From an uncultured Aquitalea sp. (lineage in GTDB: Bacteria > Pseudomonadota > Gammaproteobacteria > Burkholderiales > Chromobacteriaceae): 64,000 nucleotides of DNA. The stretch is from positions 186,001-250,000 of the forward strand of contig NZ_CAMFLA010000001.1 in NCBI RefSeq assembly GCF_945957525.1. The letters are read 5' to 3'. The translations under genes and the position numbers were made by a program. A model generated the notes under the pieces. The model was not told the DNA's origin. It did no database searches and saw only the letters and a list, made by a program, of their open reading frames with translations. Below are positions 7,448-15,869 of the stretch, one piece after another (position 1 is the first letter of the stretch; each line of letters starts with the position of its first letter).

Positions 7448-8980
7448 ATGGTTTTACGCGCATCGCTGTTTCTCACCGCGCTGTTTGTCCTGTGGGGCAT
7501 TGCCGCCCCGGCGCATCTGACCGACACCACGTCGGCGCTGCTGTCTTACACCATTTCACGCTTTGGCTGGTTTTACCTGCTAAGCGTGTTCGGCTTTCTG
7601 GTGTTTTCCCTGTATCTGGCTTTCGGCCCCTTCGGCCACATTCGCCTTGGCCGCGAAGACGAAGAGCCGGAGTTCTCGCGCGGTAGCTGGTTCGCCATGC
7701 TGTTTTCCGCCGGCATGGGCATTGGCCTGGTGTTCTGGGGCGTGGCCGAACCGATTTCCCACTTCGCCACGCCGGCCAACGCCGCCGTCACGCCGGAGTC
7801 GGCCGAAGCCGCCCGCGCCGCCATGCGCTACTCGTTTTTCCACTGGGGCCTGCACCCCTGGGCGGTGTACAGCCTGATGGGGCTGGTGCTGGCCTATTTC
7901 AAATTCAACAAGGGCATGCCCGGGCTGATCAGCGTCACCTTCCGCCCCTTGCTGGGCGACAAGGTGGATGGCCCGCTGGGCAAGGCCATTGATGTGCTGG
8001 CGGTGCTGGCGACGGTATTCGGCGTGGCCACCTCGCTGGGCTTCGGCACCCTGCAGATCGAGAGCGGCCTGCAAAAGCTGTTCGGGATTCCGCCCGGATT
8101 CTGGCTGACCGCCGGCATCGTGGTGACCGCTACCGTGCTGTTTCTGCTGTCCTCGCTCACGGGCCTGTCCCGCGGCATCAAATGGCTGTCCAACCTCAAC
8201 ATCCTGCTGGCCCTCGGACTGCTGTTGCTGATCATCGGTCTGGGCCCCACCGGCTTTATCTTCGACACCTTCACCACCACGCTGGGCGACTACTTGGGCA
8301 ACCTCACCAGCAACAGCCTGCGCATGTCGCCATTCAACCAGGGTACCTGGATTGCCGGCTGGACACTGTTCTACTGGGCCTGGTGGGTGACATGGGCACC
8401 GTTTGTGGGCATGTTCATCGCCCGCGTGTCGCGCGGCCGCACCATCCGCGAATTCGTGGTGGGTGTGATGTTGGTGCCGGCGCTAGCCAGCTTTATCTGG
8501 TTCTCCGCCTTCGGCGGCACCGCCATTGACCTGCAGTTGTTTGCCGGCGCGGACATGGTCAGCGCAGTGAAGGCCGATGTGTCCACCGCTCTATACGTAA
8601 TGTTCGACCACCTGCCGGGCAGCCAGGCTTTGTCTTTGCTGGCCATGGTGCTGGTGGTGAGTTTCTTCGTCACCTCGGCCGATTCCGCCACCTTTGTGCT
8701 GGGCATGCTCACCTCTAAGGGCAGCCTCAATCCCGGCCACCGAGTCAAGCTGATCTGGGGCGTGCTGCTGTCCGCCATCGCACTGGTGCTGCTGTCCAGC
8801 GGTGGCCTCAAGGGCCTGCAAACCATGTCCATTGTCGCGGCGCTGCCCTTCATGCTGATCATGATAGGCATGGCGGTGTCGCTGTACCGGGCGCTGTCGG
8901 ATGAGGAGCACCAGTCGCGTCTGCGCGAAATCCGCCGTCTGCACAAGCTGCAAGCACTCATGGACGAACGTGACCGCTAA
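7448..8980 (+). CDS. BCCT family betaine/choline/carnitine-type transporter
   Basis: This is a secondary transporter of the inner membrane, 510 aa with about 12 membrane spans. It probably takes up a trimethylammonium osmolyte (choline, glycine betaine or carnitine) with Na+ or H+. The family marks are MGIGLVFWGVAEPI early and the conserved core FYWAWWVTWAPFVGMFIARVSRG with REFVVGVMLVP in the middle. A STALYVMFDHLPGS segment follows, and the C-terminal tail is short and charged (REIRRLHKLQALMDERDR). I chose ATG 7448, which has AAGGAG 8 bases upstream. Open frame continues to 7319 without a plausible start. No betaine-synthesis gene (betA/B) is nearby, so the substrate cannot be fixed. Confidence 0.93.
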   Translation: MVLRASLFLTALFVLWGIAAPAHLTDTTSALLSYTISRFGWFYLLSVFGFLVFSLYLAFGPFGHIRLGREDEEPEFSRGSWFAMLFSAGMGIGLVFWGVAEPISHFATPANAAVTPESAEAARAAMRYSFFHWGLHPWAVYSLMGLVLAYFKFNKGMPGLISVTFRPLLGDKVDGPLGKAIDVLAVLATVFGVATSLGFGTLQIESGLQKLFGIPPGFWLTAGIVVTATVLFLLSSLTGLSRGIKWLSNLNILLALGLLLLIIGLGPTGFIFDTFTTTLGDYLGNLTSNSLRMSPFNQGTWIAGWTLFYWAWWVTWAPFVGMFIARVSRGRTIREFVVGVMLVPALASFIWFSAFGGTAIDLQLFAGADMVSAVKADVSTALYVMFDHLPGSQALSLLAMVLVVSFFVTSADSATFVLGMLTSKGSLNPGHRVKLIWGVLLSAIALVLLSSGGLKGLQTMSIVAALPFMLIMIGMAVSLYRALSDEEHQSRLREIRRLHKLQALMDERDR

Positions 8981-9000
8981 ACATCGGCAAGCGAAACCCG

Positions 9001-9023
9001 CCCCCGCCTCGCGCGGGGGTTTT
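9001..9023 (+). terminator. Intrinsic terminator after the BCCT gene
   Basis: A 7-bp G/C stem (CCCCCGC 9001-9007 with GCGGGGG 9013-9019), a 5-nt loop and TTTT directly after. Confidence 0.85.
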
Positions 9024-9076
9024 GCTGTCTGCTGCAAGGTGAGATGATGCAGCCATCCCGGAACAAGGAGCAGCAC

Positions 9077-9706
9077 ATGGATACGTATCAACTGGAAGCG
9101 GCGGAAGTGCGCGTATTGGGCGCCCTGGTGGAAAAACAGGCGCTGACCCCGGACAGCTACCCGCTGACGCTCAACGCGCTGGGCTCCGCCTGCAACCAGC
9201 TCACCAGCCGGGAGCCGGTGATGCAGCTCTCCGATGCCGACATCAGCGCGGCGCTGGACAGCCTGATCGCCCGCAAACTGGTTGCCGAGCGCCTGCCGGC
9301 CGGCAGTCGTGTGGCCAAATACGAACATCGTCTCAATTACGAGTGGAATATCGACGGCGCACGCCTGGCGGCGCTGGCCATGCTGATGCTGCGCGGCCCG
9401 CAAACCAGCGCGGAAATCCGCACCCGCGCCGGGCGCGTCTATACCTTCGGCAATGTGGAAGAAGTGGAGACCGCACTGGAAGCGCTGGCCGACAAATACC
9501 CACCGCTGACGCAGAAACTGCCTCGCCAGCCGGGCGAGCGCGAAGCGCGCTGGTGCCATCTGCTGTCCGGCGAACCCACCCTCACGGAGATCTCCGGCGG
9601 CGCCGCCATCGACGTGGGCGTGGCGGGCCGGGTAGCCGCGCTGGAAGCCGAAGTGGCCGCGCTCAAGACCCGTCTGCTGGAACTGGAAGAGCGCTTGGCC
9701 GAATAG
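9077..9706 (+). CDS. YceH family (DUF480) protein
   Basis: This 209-aa cytoplasmic protein belongs to the YceH/DUF480 family, which has a tandem winged-helix fold and no settled function. Recognisable parts are the opening EVRVLGALVEKQALTPDSYPLT, then LGSACNQLTSREPVM, and the second wing region MLMLRGPQTSAEIRTRAGR. The C-terminal 40 residues form a short coiled coil (VAALEAEVAALKTRLLELEERL), as is usual in the family. I chose ATG 9077, preceded by AAGGAG at 6 bases, not the in-frame ATG at 9044. It stands alone between two terminator-bounded genes. Confidence 0.9.
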   Translation: MDTYQLEAAEVRVLGALVEKQALTPDSYPLTLNALGSACNQLTSREPVMQLSDADISAALDSLIARKLVAERLPAGSRVAKYEHRLNYEWNIDGARLAALAMLMLRGPQTSAEIRTRAGRVYTFGNVEEVETALEALADKYPPLTQKLPRQPGEREARWCHLLSGEPTLTEISGGAAIDVGVAGRVAALEAEVAALKTRLLELEERLAE

Positions 9707-9813
9707 GCGGCCTGGCCGTCGCCGGCGCCTGCCTGCGATGTCGGCGGCGACCGCAAGACCGAAACTTATGACAACAGCGGGCGTCAGACCGGCTTTTGCA
9801 CTGGATCGACACC

Positions 9814-10344
9814 ATGAAGCATCTGCCCCTGCTACTGGCGCTCGCCGGCCTCAGCGCAGCCGCCCAGGCCGCTGATTACTCCCTGCAAGCCGGCAAGGAC
9901 TACTACCAGTTCAGCCGCACCCCCCAAGGCGCCGGCATCGGCCTGACGCTGGACTACATCGACCACAAGGATCATGGCAGCGCCGGCGGTGCGGGCCTGG
10001 AGTTCGCCCTGCCGCTGGGCCGCCTGACGCTGGCCGGCGGCGGCAAACTGATGGCGCTGGACCCGGACAGCGGCTCCGGCACCGCCGCCTTGCTGGGCGG
10101 GCGCGCCAGCTTTGAGCTTGCCCCCAAGATCAGCCTGTACGGCCAGGCCTACTATGCGCCTTCATCTTTCTCCAGCGGCAGCGTGGACAAAGTAAGCGAC
10201 GTCGGTGCTGGCGTGCGCTGGAACGTATTCGGGCCGCTGGCGGTGGACGCCGGGTATCGTTACTTCGATATCAGTCGCAGTGAAGACAGCCGCAGCCGCA
10301 AGCTGGCCGATGGCTGGTATCTGGGTGCCGGTCTCGTGTTCTGA
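9814..10344 (+). CDS. YfaZ-like outer membrane beta-barrel protein
   Basis: The precursor has 176 aa, with a signal peptide (MKHLPLLLALAGLSAAAQA, cut before Ala-Asp-Tyr). The mature part shows alternating beta strands rich in Gly and aromatic residues and ends in Phe, the usual outer-membrane insertion signal. The run GLTLDYIDHKDHG, then LPLGRLTLAGGGKLMAL, LYGQAYYAPSSFSSG and VDAGYRYF resembles the YfaZ family, whose role is unknown. I chose ATG 9814. A TTG at 9796 is also in frame but gives residues not expected before a signal peptide. The ribosome site is weak (GGAT). The gene is followed by a strong terminator. Confidence 0.75.
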   Translation: MKHLPLLLALAGLSAAAQAADYSLQAGKDYYQFSRTPQGAGIGLTLDYIDHKDHGSAGGAGLEFALPLGRLTLAGGGKLMALDPDSGSGTAALLGGRASFELAPKISLYGQAYYAPSSFSSGSVDKVSDVGAGVRWNVFGPLAVDAGYRYFDISRSEDSRSRKLADGWYLGAGLVF

Positions 10345-10362
10345 GCAGTGCCCTCCGCCATG

Positions 10363-10390
10363 AAAAAGCCCCGGCTCGCCGGGGCTTTTT
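10363..10390. terminator. Bidirectional intrinsic terminator
   Basis: A 12-bp perfect stem (AAAAAGCCCCGG with CCGGGGCTTTTT) has a CTCG loop. It serves the rightward YfaZ-like gene and, read the other way, the leftward cupin gene that ends at 10431. Confidence 0.95.
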
Positions 10391-10430
10391 GCATCAGTTT
10401 GGCCGAAACGCCAACACGCGAGGGGTCTGT

Positions 10431-10799
10431 TCAATGTTGCTTGGGTTCGAAAATGGCGTAGGTCTTGCGTGCCGGCTCAATCACCTCCCACTCCCCGCTG
10501 AAGCCTGCCGGCACCACGAAATGATCGCCCGCGGTCAACTCCACACTGCGGCCTTGCTCATCGGTCAGCCGTACTCGGCCTTCCAGCAGGGTGCAGAATT
10601 CATGTTCGGTGTAACGCACGCGCCAGCGCCCCCTGCCGCCAGTCCAGATGCCTGCGTGAAACTGCCCGCTGGGGTCGGAGTAATGATTGGCCACGGTTTG
10701 CGCGCAATCGCCTTCAATCAGACGGTCCGGCGCGGCGACAAAGGCATCCTCCTCTACAGGGTGACGCTGGAACACGATGATGGTGGGTTGTTGGCTCAT
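10431..10799 (-). CDS. Cupin domain protein
   Basis: This is a 122-aa single-domain cupin of the DUF861/RmlC-like type, predicted cytoplasmic. The beta-barrel core shows RVRYTEHEFCTLLEGRVRLTDE (the first cupin motif, with the His-x-Glu pair reduced) and LTAGDHFVVPAGFSGEWEV (second motif, GDxFVxPxGxxG). The lack of a full His-His-Glu set makes metal-dependent catalysis uncertain, so it may only bind a ligand. I chose ATG 10799 because AGGAG lies 8 bases upstream, and the frame beyond has no family match. The gene stands alone. Confidence 0.85.
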   Translation of the reverse strand: MSQQPTIIVFQRHPVEEDAFVAAPDRLIEGDCAQTVANHYSDPSGQFHAGIWTGGRGRWRVRYTEHEFCTLLEGRVRLTDEQGRSVELTAGDHFVVPAGFSGEWEVIEPARKTYAIFEPKQH

Positions 10800-10946
10800 G
10801 CCTGGATCTCCTCTTGATCTGTTTGGCCGGGCTAGCAAAATCATGTTGCCAACCGTCTTATTTGATCAAATTTGGCACAAGCCAGGGTAACTGTCCAACC
10901 CTACGCCGCCGTCAGCCGCCAAGCACCACCCTGGTGCCAAAAACTG

Positions 10947-11501
10947 TCAGGCCGGCACAACAACGGTGCTGACGCAAGCTGCCTCTTGGGGCGGACCGTC
11001 TTGCAATTTCAGCTCCCAATAGCCCACATCCAACCAGCGGCCGTGTTTCCAACCCACTTCATGAAAGGTAGCCACATGCTGGTAACCCAGGCTTTCATGC
11101 AGGCCGGCGCTGGCCGGATTGGGCAAGGCGATGCCGCCGATGGCAAGATGCGCGCCCAGCGCCTGCAGCCTTGCGATCAATTCCCGGTACAGCTGGCTGC
11201 CCAGCCCCTGCCCGCGCGCTTCCGGCGAGAAGTACACCGAGGTTTCCACCGCAAAGCGGTAGGCGCGCCGCTCGCGCCAGCGAGTGGCATAGGCGTAGCC
11301 GAGAATCTCGCCTTCTTGCTCCATTACCAGCCAAGGCAGCCCCTGTCCTTGCACTTTCTGTATGCGCTCCACCATTGCTCCCACCGTGACCGGCTCTTCT
11401 TCAAAGCTGATGGTGGTGCCGAGGATGTAGGGGTTGTAAATGGCGGCGAAGGCCGCTGCATCGTAGGGCTCCGCGGAGCGGATGGTGACTGGGGATGTCA
11501 T
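10947..11501 (-). CDS. GNAT family N-acetyltransferase, phosphinothricin/MnaT-like
   Basis: This is a cytoplasmic acetyl-CoA-dependent N-acetyltransferase, 184 aa. It opens with the pattern of the Pat/MnaT (YncA) group: TIRSAEPYDAAAFAAIYNPYIL, then TTISFEEEPVT. The acetyl-CoA loop is SPEARGQGLGSQLY and the end has SAGLHESLGYQHVATFHEVGWKHGRWLDVGYWEL. Members acetylate methionine sulfone/sulfoximine or phosphinothricin-like amino acids. AAGGAG sits 6 bases before ATG 11501. It lies downstream of the GST gene on the same strand with a gap of about 100 bases, so the two may be co-transcribed. Confidence 0.9.
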   Translation of the reverse strand: MTSPVTIRSAEPYDAAAFAAIYNPYILGTTISFEEEPVTVGAMVERIQKVQGQGLPWLVMEQEGEILGYAYATRWRERRAYRFAVETSVYFSPEARGQGLGSQLYRELIARLQALGAHLAIGGIALPNPASAGLHESLGYQHVATFHEVGWKHGRWLDVGYWELKLQDGPPQEAACVSTVVVPA

Positions 11502-11605
11502 GACGTTCTCCTTGGGTGGCAAGCCTTCATCTTGCAAGATGCGGGCCAGCTGGTACGAGCCGTCAGACTGGCCTCAGTCCGCTTCAAGGACGCGATGGCC
11601 AACGC

Positions 11606-12319
11606 CTACGAAGGCTGCCACTCCGGGTACCAGGCCTCGCGCATCCGGCTCACATAGGCCATCAGCGTCGGGCGGGCGCGGATGGCGCGGATGGATGGCG
11701 TTTCGCCCAAAGCACGGGTCAAGCCGCCGGCGAGGAAGGCGAACATGCTGGCGTCCGCCCAGCACGCACGTTGGCCGAAGAGGTAATCCTGATTGCCCAG
11801 CAGGCCCGCCAGCGCATCCAGGTCCATTTCAAGCAGGCGTTGCCGCTCTTCGGCGCTGAAACGCCCCAGCCCCTGCCCGTGCAAGGTTTTGCGCACGCCG
11901 CGGCGCACCATGGCTTTCACCAGACCGCGCAAGGGCGCCGGCACCGGCTGGAAGAAGCGGGCCGGGCCGCGCTCAAAGGTGGCGTCATCCAGCCAGCGCT
12001 CTTGCACCACCAGCCAATACAGATGATCGCCGCACAAACAGTCGACGGCCCAGGCGGTGGCTTTTTGCGCTTCGCTCAGCCCCTCGTCCAGCGTGATGCA
12101 GTGCTTTTGCGCCAGATGCAGGCGGATGAAAGTGGAATCGGGAACGCATTCGCCATCGTCGTCGATAAAGGGCAGCTTGCCCTTCGGCGCTTTGCGCATA
12201 TTGCCGCGCATCGTGCGGTAAGGCAGGCCGGATAATTTGAGCAAAGTCTCGGCCTTGAGCACAAAGGGGCTGGGATCGGGCAGCCCGAAAGCCGGGCCAA
12301 AGGTGTGCAGGGTGATCAT
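11606..12319 (-). CDS. Glutathione S-transferase family protein
   Basis: This is a 237-aa cytoplasmic GST-fold protein. The N-terminal thioredoxin-like domain (FGLPDPSPFVLKAETLLKLSG, then GKLPFIDDDGECVPDSTFI) is followed by an all-helical C-terminal domain with WADASMFAFLAG. The architecture resembles the Faxc/metaxin-like GST branch more than classical detoxifying GSTs. The expected cis-proline is present (LPFI). I chose ATG 12319, with GGAG 6 bases upstream. One copy of the 11-mer repeat lies inside the gene and encodes Phe-Gly-Gln. Substrate unknown. Confidence 0.85.
   Translation of the reverse strand: MITLHTFGPAFGLPDPSPFVLKAETLLKLSGLPYRTMRGNMRKAPKGKLPFIDDDGECVPDSTFIRLHLAQKHCITLDEGLSEAQKATAWAVDCLCGDHLYWLVVQERWLDDATFERGPARFFQPVPAPLRGLVKAMVRRGVRKTLHGQGLGRFSAEERQRLLEMDLDALAGLLGNQDYLFGQRACWADASMFAFLAGGLTRALGETPSIRAIRARPTLMAYVSRMREAWYPEWQPS
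11770..11780 (+). repeat. GTTGGCCGAAG repeat, inside the GST gene
   Basis: One of 19 copies. It is antisense to the gene, whose codons here read Phe-Gly-Gln. Confidence 0.85.
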
Positions 12320-12392
12320 GGACGGCTCCGGACTGAAAACCCCAGTCTGGCACAGGCCACCGTCCATGCAAACGAGCTATGGCTTGCGATGC

Positions 12393-12434
12393 GCCGTCAT
12401 TCGCGGCCACGATCGGGCCACAAACAATGACGGC
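12393..12434. terminator. Inverted repeat beyond the prolyl oligopeptidase gene
   Basis: GCCGTCATT (12393-12401) and AATGACGGC (12426-12434) can pair, and the 24-nt loop holds a second small GGCC/GGCC stem. It lies just after the leftward peptidase gene. No T-run is present, so its role as a terminator is uncertain. Confidence 0.35.
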
Positions 12435-12440
12435 AGCAGC

Positions 12441-14477
12441 TCAATCCATCAGCCGCTGATAGAGATACACCAGCACCCGGGCCAGATCTTCCGCCGTATG
12501 CTCCTGACCGGCGTTGCCAGTATGGCCGCCGCTGTCGGTTTCGTAGAACAAGGCGGCATGCCCGGCTTCGGCCAACCTTGCCACCATCTTGCGCGCGTGC
12601 GCCGGGTGGACGCGATCGTCCCGACGGCTGGTGGTGAAGAAGGCCAAGGGATAGGCCGCGCCTTCCCGTACATGGTGATACGGCGAATAGGCCAGCAAGG
12701 CGGCGCGCTCCTCCGGCACTGCCGGGTCGCCGTATTCATCTATCCAGCTGGCGCCGGCCAGCAATTCCGGGTAGATCAGCATGTCCAGCAGAGGCACTTC
12801 GCACACCACGGCGCGGAACAGCTCTGGCCGACGGATCATGCAGGCGCCCACCAGCAGGCCGCCATTGCTGCCGCCTTCTATCGCCAGCTTGGCCGGTGAG
12901 GTGAGGCCAGTCGCGATCAGGTCTTCTGCCACGGCGATGAAGTCGTTGAAGCTCACTGGCCGGTTCACCCCCTGAGCCGCCTGATGCCAGGCCGGGCCGA
13001 ACTCGCCGCCGCCGCGGATGCAGGCCAGCACGAAAGCCCCGCCCTTGCCCAGCCAGTGCTGACCAAAGTTTTCCACGTAGTAAGGCATCATCGGCACTTC
13101 AAAACCGCCGTAGCCATACAACAATGTCGGCGTGCCGCCATCCAGCGCCACATCGCGCGCCCGCACCACAAAGTAGGGAATGCGCACCCCGTCCGCCGCC
13201 ACGGCATAGCGCTGTTCGGCGACATAGGGCGCGGCGTCGAAGGCTTCCGGCTGGCGACGCAGGCATTCCGCCTCGCCGTCGGACAGCTCCAGCCGATACA
13301 GGCCGGTTGGCGTCAGGAAGTCGCTGTAGCTGTAGTAGAGGGTGTCGCTGTCCCAAGGCTGGTCGGCGAACTCGATCACGCCGCTCTCCGGCACCGGCAA
13401 GCGGCGGGGCTGCCAGCCGTTTTCGTCGCGATCGAACGCCAGCAGGCGGCTCTTCACCTGATCGATCAGGTTCACCACCAAATGATTACGCGTAGACTCC
13501 ACCGACTCGATGGCCAAACCCTCTTCCGGAGTCACCAGCGGCTGAAACGCCTTGCCAGTGGGCGCGCGCAGTTCTGCCAGCGGCACCGCCAGCAGGCTGC
13601 CGGCCGGCCACAGCGTATCGCCGCATTGCCAGTCTTCGGCCAACTTGACGATGAAATCGCCATGCAGAAACGCTTCGATATCGGCACGCGGCGGCAAAGG
13701 CAGCGGGTGGCAGTCCAGCCCGGAGTCCACCAGAAAATACGTCTTGCTGTAAAAACTGTCCGAGGCTTCAATGATGTCCAGCCAAGCGTCGTGGCCGTCC
13801 AGATAGCGCCAAGCCGCCACCATCATGGCGTCGCGCCCCGCTTCAAACACCTTGCTCCAGCGATGCTGACCGGCCTCGCCACGCTCCACCAGCCACACTT
13901 CGGCGGGATAACCGGCGCGCGTCAGTGGCGCGCCCTTCCAGCCGGGGCAGACCCACAGGCTGTCCGGATCGCGCCAGGCCAGATGGTTCTTGCCTTCCGG
14001 AAAGGCGAAGCCTTGCTCCACCCAGTCGCCGGCTTCTAGATCAAACTCGCGGGCAATACTGGCGTCGCCGCCGCCGTCCGACAAATGCACCAACACCCGG
14101 TTCGGCTGCACCGTACAGTGCGCCACGCCGTCCAGATACCAGTCACGACCGTCGGCTGCCGCCAGCGCGTCGATATCCAGCACCGTACCCCATTCCTGAC
14201 TACCGGCGCGGTAGGCCGGCAAGGTAGTGCGCCGATAGATGCCGCGCGGGTGTTCGGCGTCCTGATGAAAGTTGTAGAGCCAGCCGTCGTGCTCGGAGAA
14301 AAAGGGAATCTGCCGGTTGTCGCGCAGGTGGGCCAGGATGTCGTCCCGCAGCGGCAGGAAGCGCGCGTCCGCATCAAGTTGCGCCGCCGTAGCGGCATTC
14401 TGTTGCTCCACCCATTGCAGGGCGGCGGGGGAGTCCAAGCTTTCCAGCCACTGGAAGGCGTCGTCAGGCAGGCTCAT
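12441..14477 (-). CDS. Prolyl oligopeptidase family serine peptidase (S9A)
   Basis: This large cytoplasmic peptidase of 678 aa cuts short peptides, typically after proline. Residues 1 to about 400 form the beta-propeller that limits access to the active site. The C-terminal alpha/beta-hydrolase domain carries GGSNGGLLVGA (nucleophile serine), RRDDRVHPAHARKM (aspartate) and DSGGHTGNAG (histidine), so the triad is complete. The conserved IRGGGEFGPAWHQAA loop is also present. No signal peptide is seen. I chose ATG 14477, where the family-like MSLPDDAFQWLE begins. Two 11-mer repeat copies lie in this gene, both read as Leu-Ala-Glu. It stands alone. Confidence 0.93.
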   Translation of the reverse strand: MSLPDDAFQWLESLDSPAALQWVEQQNAATAAQLDADARFLPLRDDILAHLRDNRQIPFFSEHDGWLYNFHQDAEHPRGIYRRTTLPAYRAGSQEWGTVLDIDALAAADGRDWYLDGVAHCTVQPNRVLVHLSDGGGDASIAREFDLEAGDWVEQGFAFPEGKNHLAWRDPDSLWVCPGWKGAPLTRAGYPAEVWLVERGEAGQHRWSKVFEAGRDAMMVAAWRYLDGHDAWLDIIEASDSFYSKTYFLVDSGLDCHPLPLPPRADIEAFLHGDFIVKLAEDWQCGDTLWPAGSLLAVPLAELRAPTGKAFQPLVTPEEGLAIESVESTRNHLVVNLIDQVKSRLLAFDRDENGWQPRRLPVPESGVIEFADQPWDSDTLYYSYSDFLTPTGLYRLELSDGEAECLRRQPEAFDAAPYVAEQRYAVAADGVRIPYFVVRARDVALDGGTPTLLYGYGGFEVPMMPYYVENFGQHWLGKGGAFVLACIRGGGEFGPAWHQAAQGVNRPVSFNDFIAVAEDLIATGLTSPAKLAIEGGSNGGLLVGACMIRRPELFRAVVCEVPLLDMLIYPELLAGASWIDEYGDPAVPEERAALLAYSPYHHVREGAAYPLAFFTTSRRDDRVHPAHARKMVARLAEAGHAALFYETDSGGHTGNAGQEHTAEDLARVLVYLYQRLMD
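12566..12576 (-). repeat. GTTGGCCGAAG repeat, inside the prolyl oligopeptidase gene
   Basis: One of 19 copies. It is in the gene's sense direction and is read Leu-Ala-Glu with a TTG leucine codon. Confidence 0.85.
13634..13644 (-). repeat. GTTGGCCGAAG repeat, inside the prolyl oligopeptidase gene
   Basis: Second copy in the same gene, again in sense and read Lys-Leu-Ala-Glu-Asp. Confidence 0.85.
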
Positions 14478-14709
14478 GGATGTCTTCACCAAGCAAATAA
14501 GGCGCACAGGGTATCAGCGCCTTGGGCAAACACCAACCCTGTCTCGGCGCCGCGCTGCGCAGGCGGTAAATCGGCAAACCGAAGCAGCCGGCAATAACCT
14601 GCCCAAAAAGGCAGTAGCTCTCGGGCTGGAGAATTCCTAATCTTGACTCAGATGTTTCCGAATAAGTTTAGGAAACCACACAGCCAAGAAACGCAAAAGG
14701 AGTTGTGCC

Positions 14710-14988
14710 ATGAGAATCTTACTAACTGCCGCCCTCTTTGCCCTCCTTGCCGGTCAGGCCACCGCCGGTGGCGTCATCGGCTTTACCGGTCGCATTATCA
14801 ATGCGCCTTGCACCATCAGCAACGACACTTGGCTGGGCTACGCACAACACCCCCGCGCGTATCAGCAGGCCAAGGCCCAACCGGGCTCTCCGTCCTGTGC
14901 CGGCGTGGCCGCCACCCGCACGGTACAGCTTAACCGACCCAATATCCAACGTCAGGACCAAGGCGTCCTGACCGTCAGCTACTATTGA
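14710..14988 (+). CDS. Small secreted protein with a fimbrial-subunit-like N-terminus
   Basis: The precursor has 92 aa with a clear signal peptide (MRILLTAALFALLAGQATAG). The mature start, GGVIGFTGRIINAPCTIS, closely resembles the first strands of type 1 pilus (FimA-type) subunits, which begin Gly-x-Val/Ile-x-Phe-x-Gly-x-Ile/Val-x-x-Ala-Pro-Cys. A second cysteine about 29 residues later could close the usual disulfide. The rest of the pilin fold is missing, since real subunits are about 150-180 aa. AAAGGAG lies 7 bases before the ATG, so it is well set up for translation. No chaperone or usher gene is nearby. It may be a degraded pilin or a small stand-alone envelope protein. It converges on the next gene with a 7-bp overlap. 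Confidence 0.75.
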   Translation: MRILLTAALFALLAGQATAGGVIGFTGRIINAPCTISNDTWLGYAQHPRAYQQAKAQPGSPSCAGVAATRTVQLNRPNIQRQDQGVLTVSYY

Positions 14989-15800
14989 GCCGGCGACGGT
15001 TGGCTGGCCGCATCCGGATTGCCGCCGGCAGAGGACACATGCCGCCGGATCCACTCGGCAGCCTGCGTCACTACCCTTTCCTCTATACCGTTGTAGCCAT
15101 GCCAGGCCCAGGGCTGACACGGATCGCCGCGATCTTGCCCACCCTCCATCACCAGCAGCTCGCGCGCGCTAGACTGGCTCAGGCCATCCACCACCGGCTG
15201 CAAATTGGCCAGCAGGCTTTCGGAGCAGGCGTCCTGCCGATGCTGTATCAGCAAAGCTGGCTGGGTAATGCGCGCCAAGGGCAGGTCCGCCACATTGCCG
15301 CGACCGTGGTCGATAGTGGAAGTCAGCACCACGCCGGCTACCAACTCATGCCGCAAAATGGCGATGGATGCCGCCGAGGTGGTGCCACGACTGGTGCCCA
15401 CCAGCCATACCGGCACAGTGGCGCGGCGGCGCAAATCGGCAATCACCGCAGCGATATCGCCGGCATGGGTTTCGCTCTGGCGGAACTCGCCCTTGTTGAG
15501 CCCCAATGATTGCCGATCGGACGGCGCATCCACTACTGCCACCTGAAAGCCCTGCGCCGCCCACTGCGCGCGAGTGCGCACCAGGAAGTTGCCGCCGACG
15601 CCCAGAGCACCGTTCTCGCTCAGCCGCAGCACGCCATCTCCGCCGGCAAACAGCACTAGGCTGGCCAGCGGCGGCTTGTCCGGCGTCACCAGCAGATAAC
15701 GCAGGCTGATATCGGGACGCGGCGACAGCGTCACCACCTGCTCCGCCATCGCCCACGCCGACCAGCAGGTCGCGCACCAGATCAGCAGCCATCGCGTCAT
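14982..15800 (-). CDS. Exported alpha/beta hydrolase
   Basis: The protein has 272 aa with a signal peptide (about 19 residues, ending Trp-Ala-Met-Ala), so it probably works in the periplasm. The nucleophile elbow is VGTSRGTTSA (Gly-x-Ser-x-Gly). A likely acid lies in HRQDACSES and a late histidine in WAWHGYNGIEE, giving a possible triad. An early FAGGDGVLRL loop would form the oxyanion hole. The substrate is unknown. GGGAG sits 6 bases before ATG 15800. The 3' end overlaps the end of the convergent fimbrial-like gene by 7 bases. It lies 69 bases downstream of the threonine aldolase gene on the same strand, so co-transcription is possible. Confidence 0.82.
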   Translation of the reverse strand: MTRWLLIWCATCWSAWAMAEQVVTLSPRPDISLRYLLVTPDKPPLASLVLFAGGDGVLRLSENGALGVGGNFLVRTRAQWAAQGFQVAVVDAPSDRQSLGLNKGEFRQSETHAGDIAAVIADLRRRATVPVWLVGTSRGTTSAASIAILRHELVAGVVLTSTIDHGRGNVADLPLARITQPALLIQHRQDACSESLLANLQPVVDGLSQSSARELLVMEGGQDRGDPCQPWAWHGYNGIEERVVTQAAEWIRRHVSSAGGNPDAASQPSPAQ

Positions 15801-15869
15801 CTTGCTCTCCCGTACTTCGCCCGCTCCGGATCGCGCCTTGAGGCGCGCATGGCGCTGGGGGCGACATTG

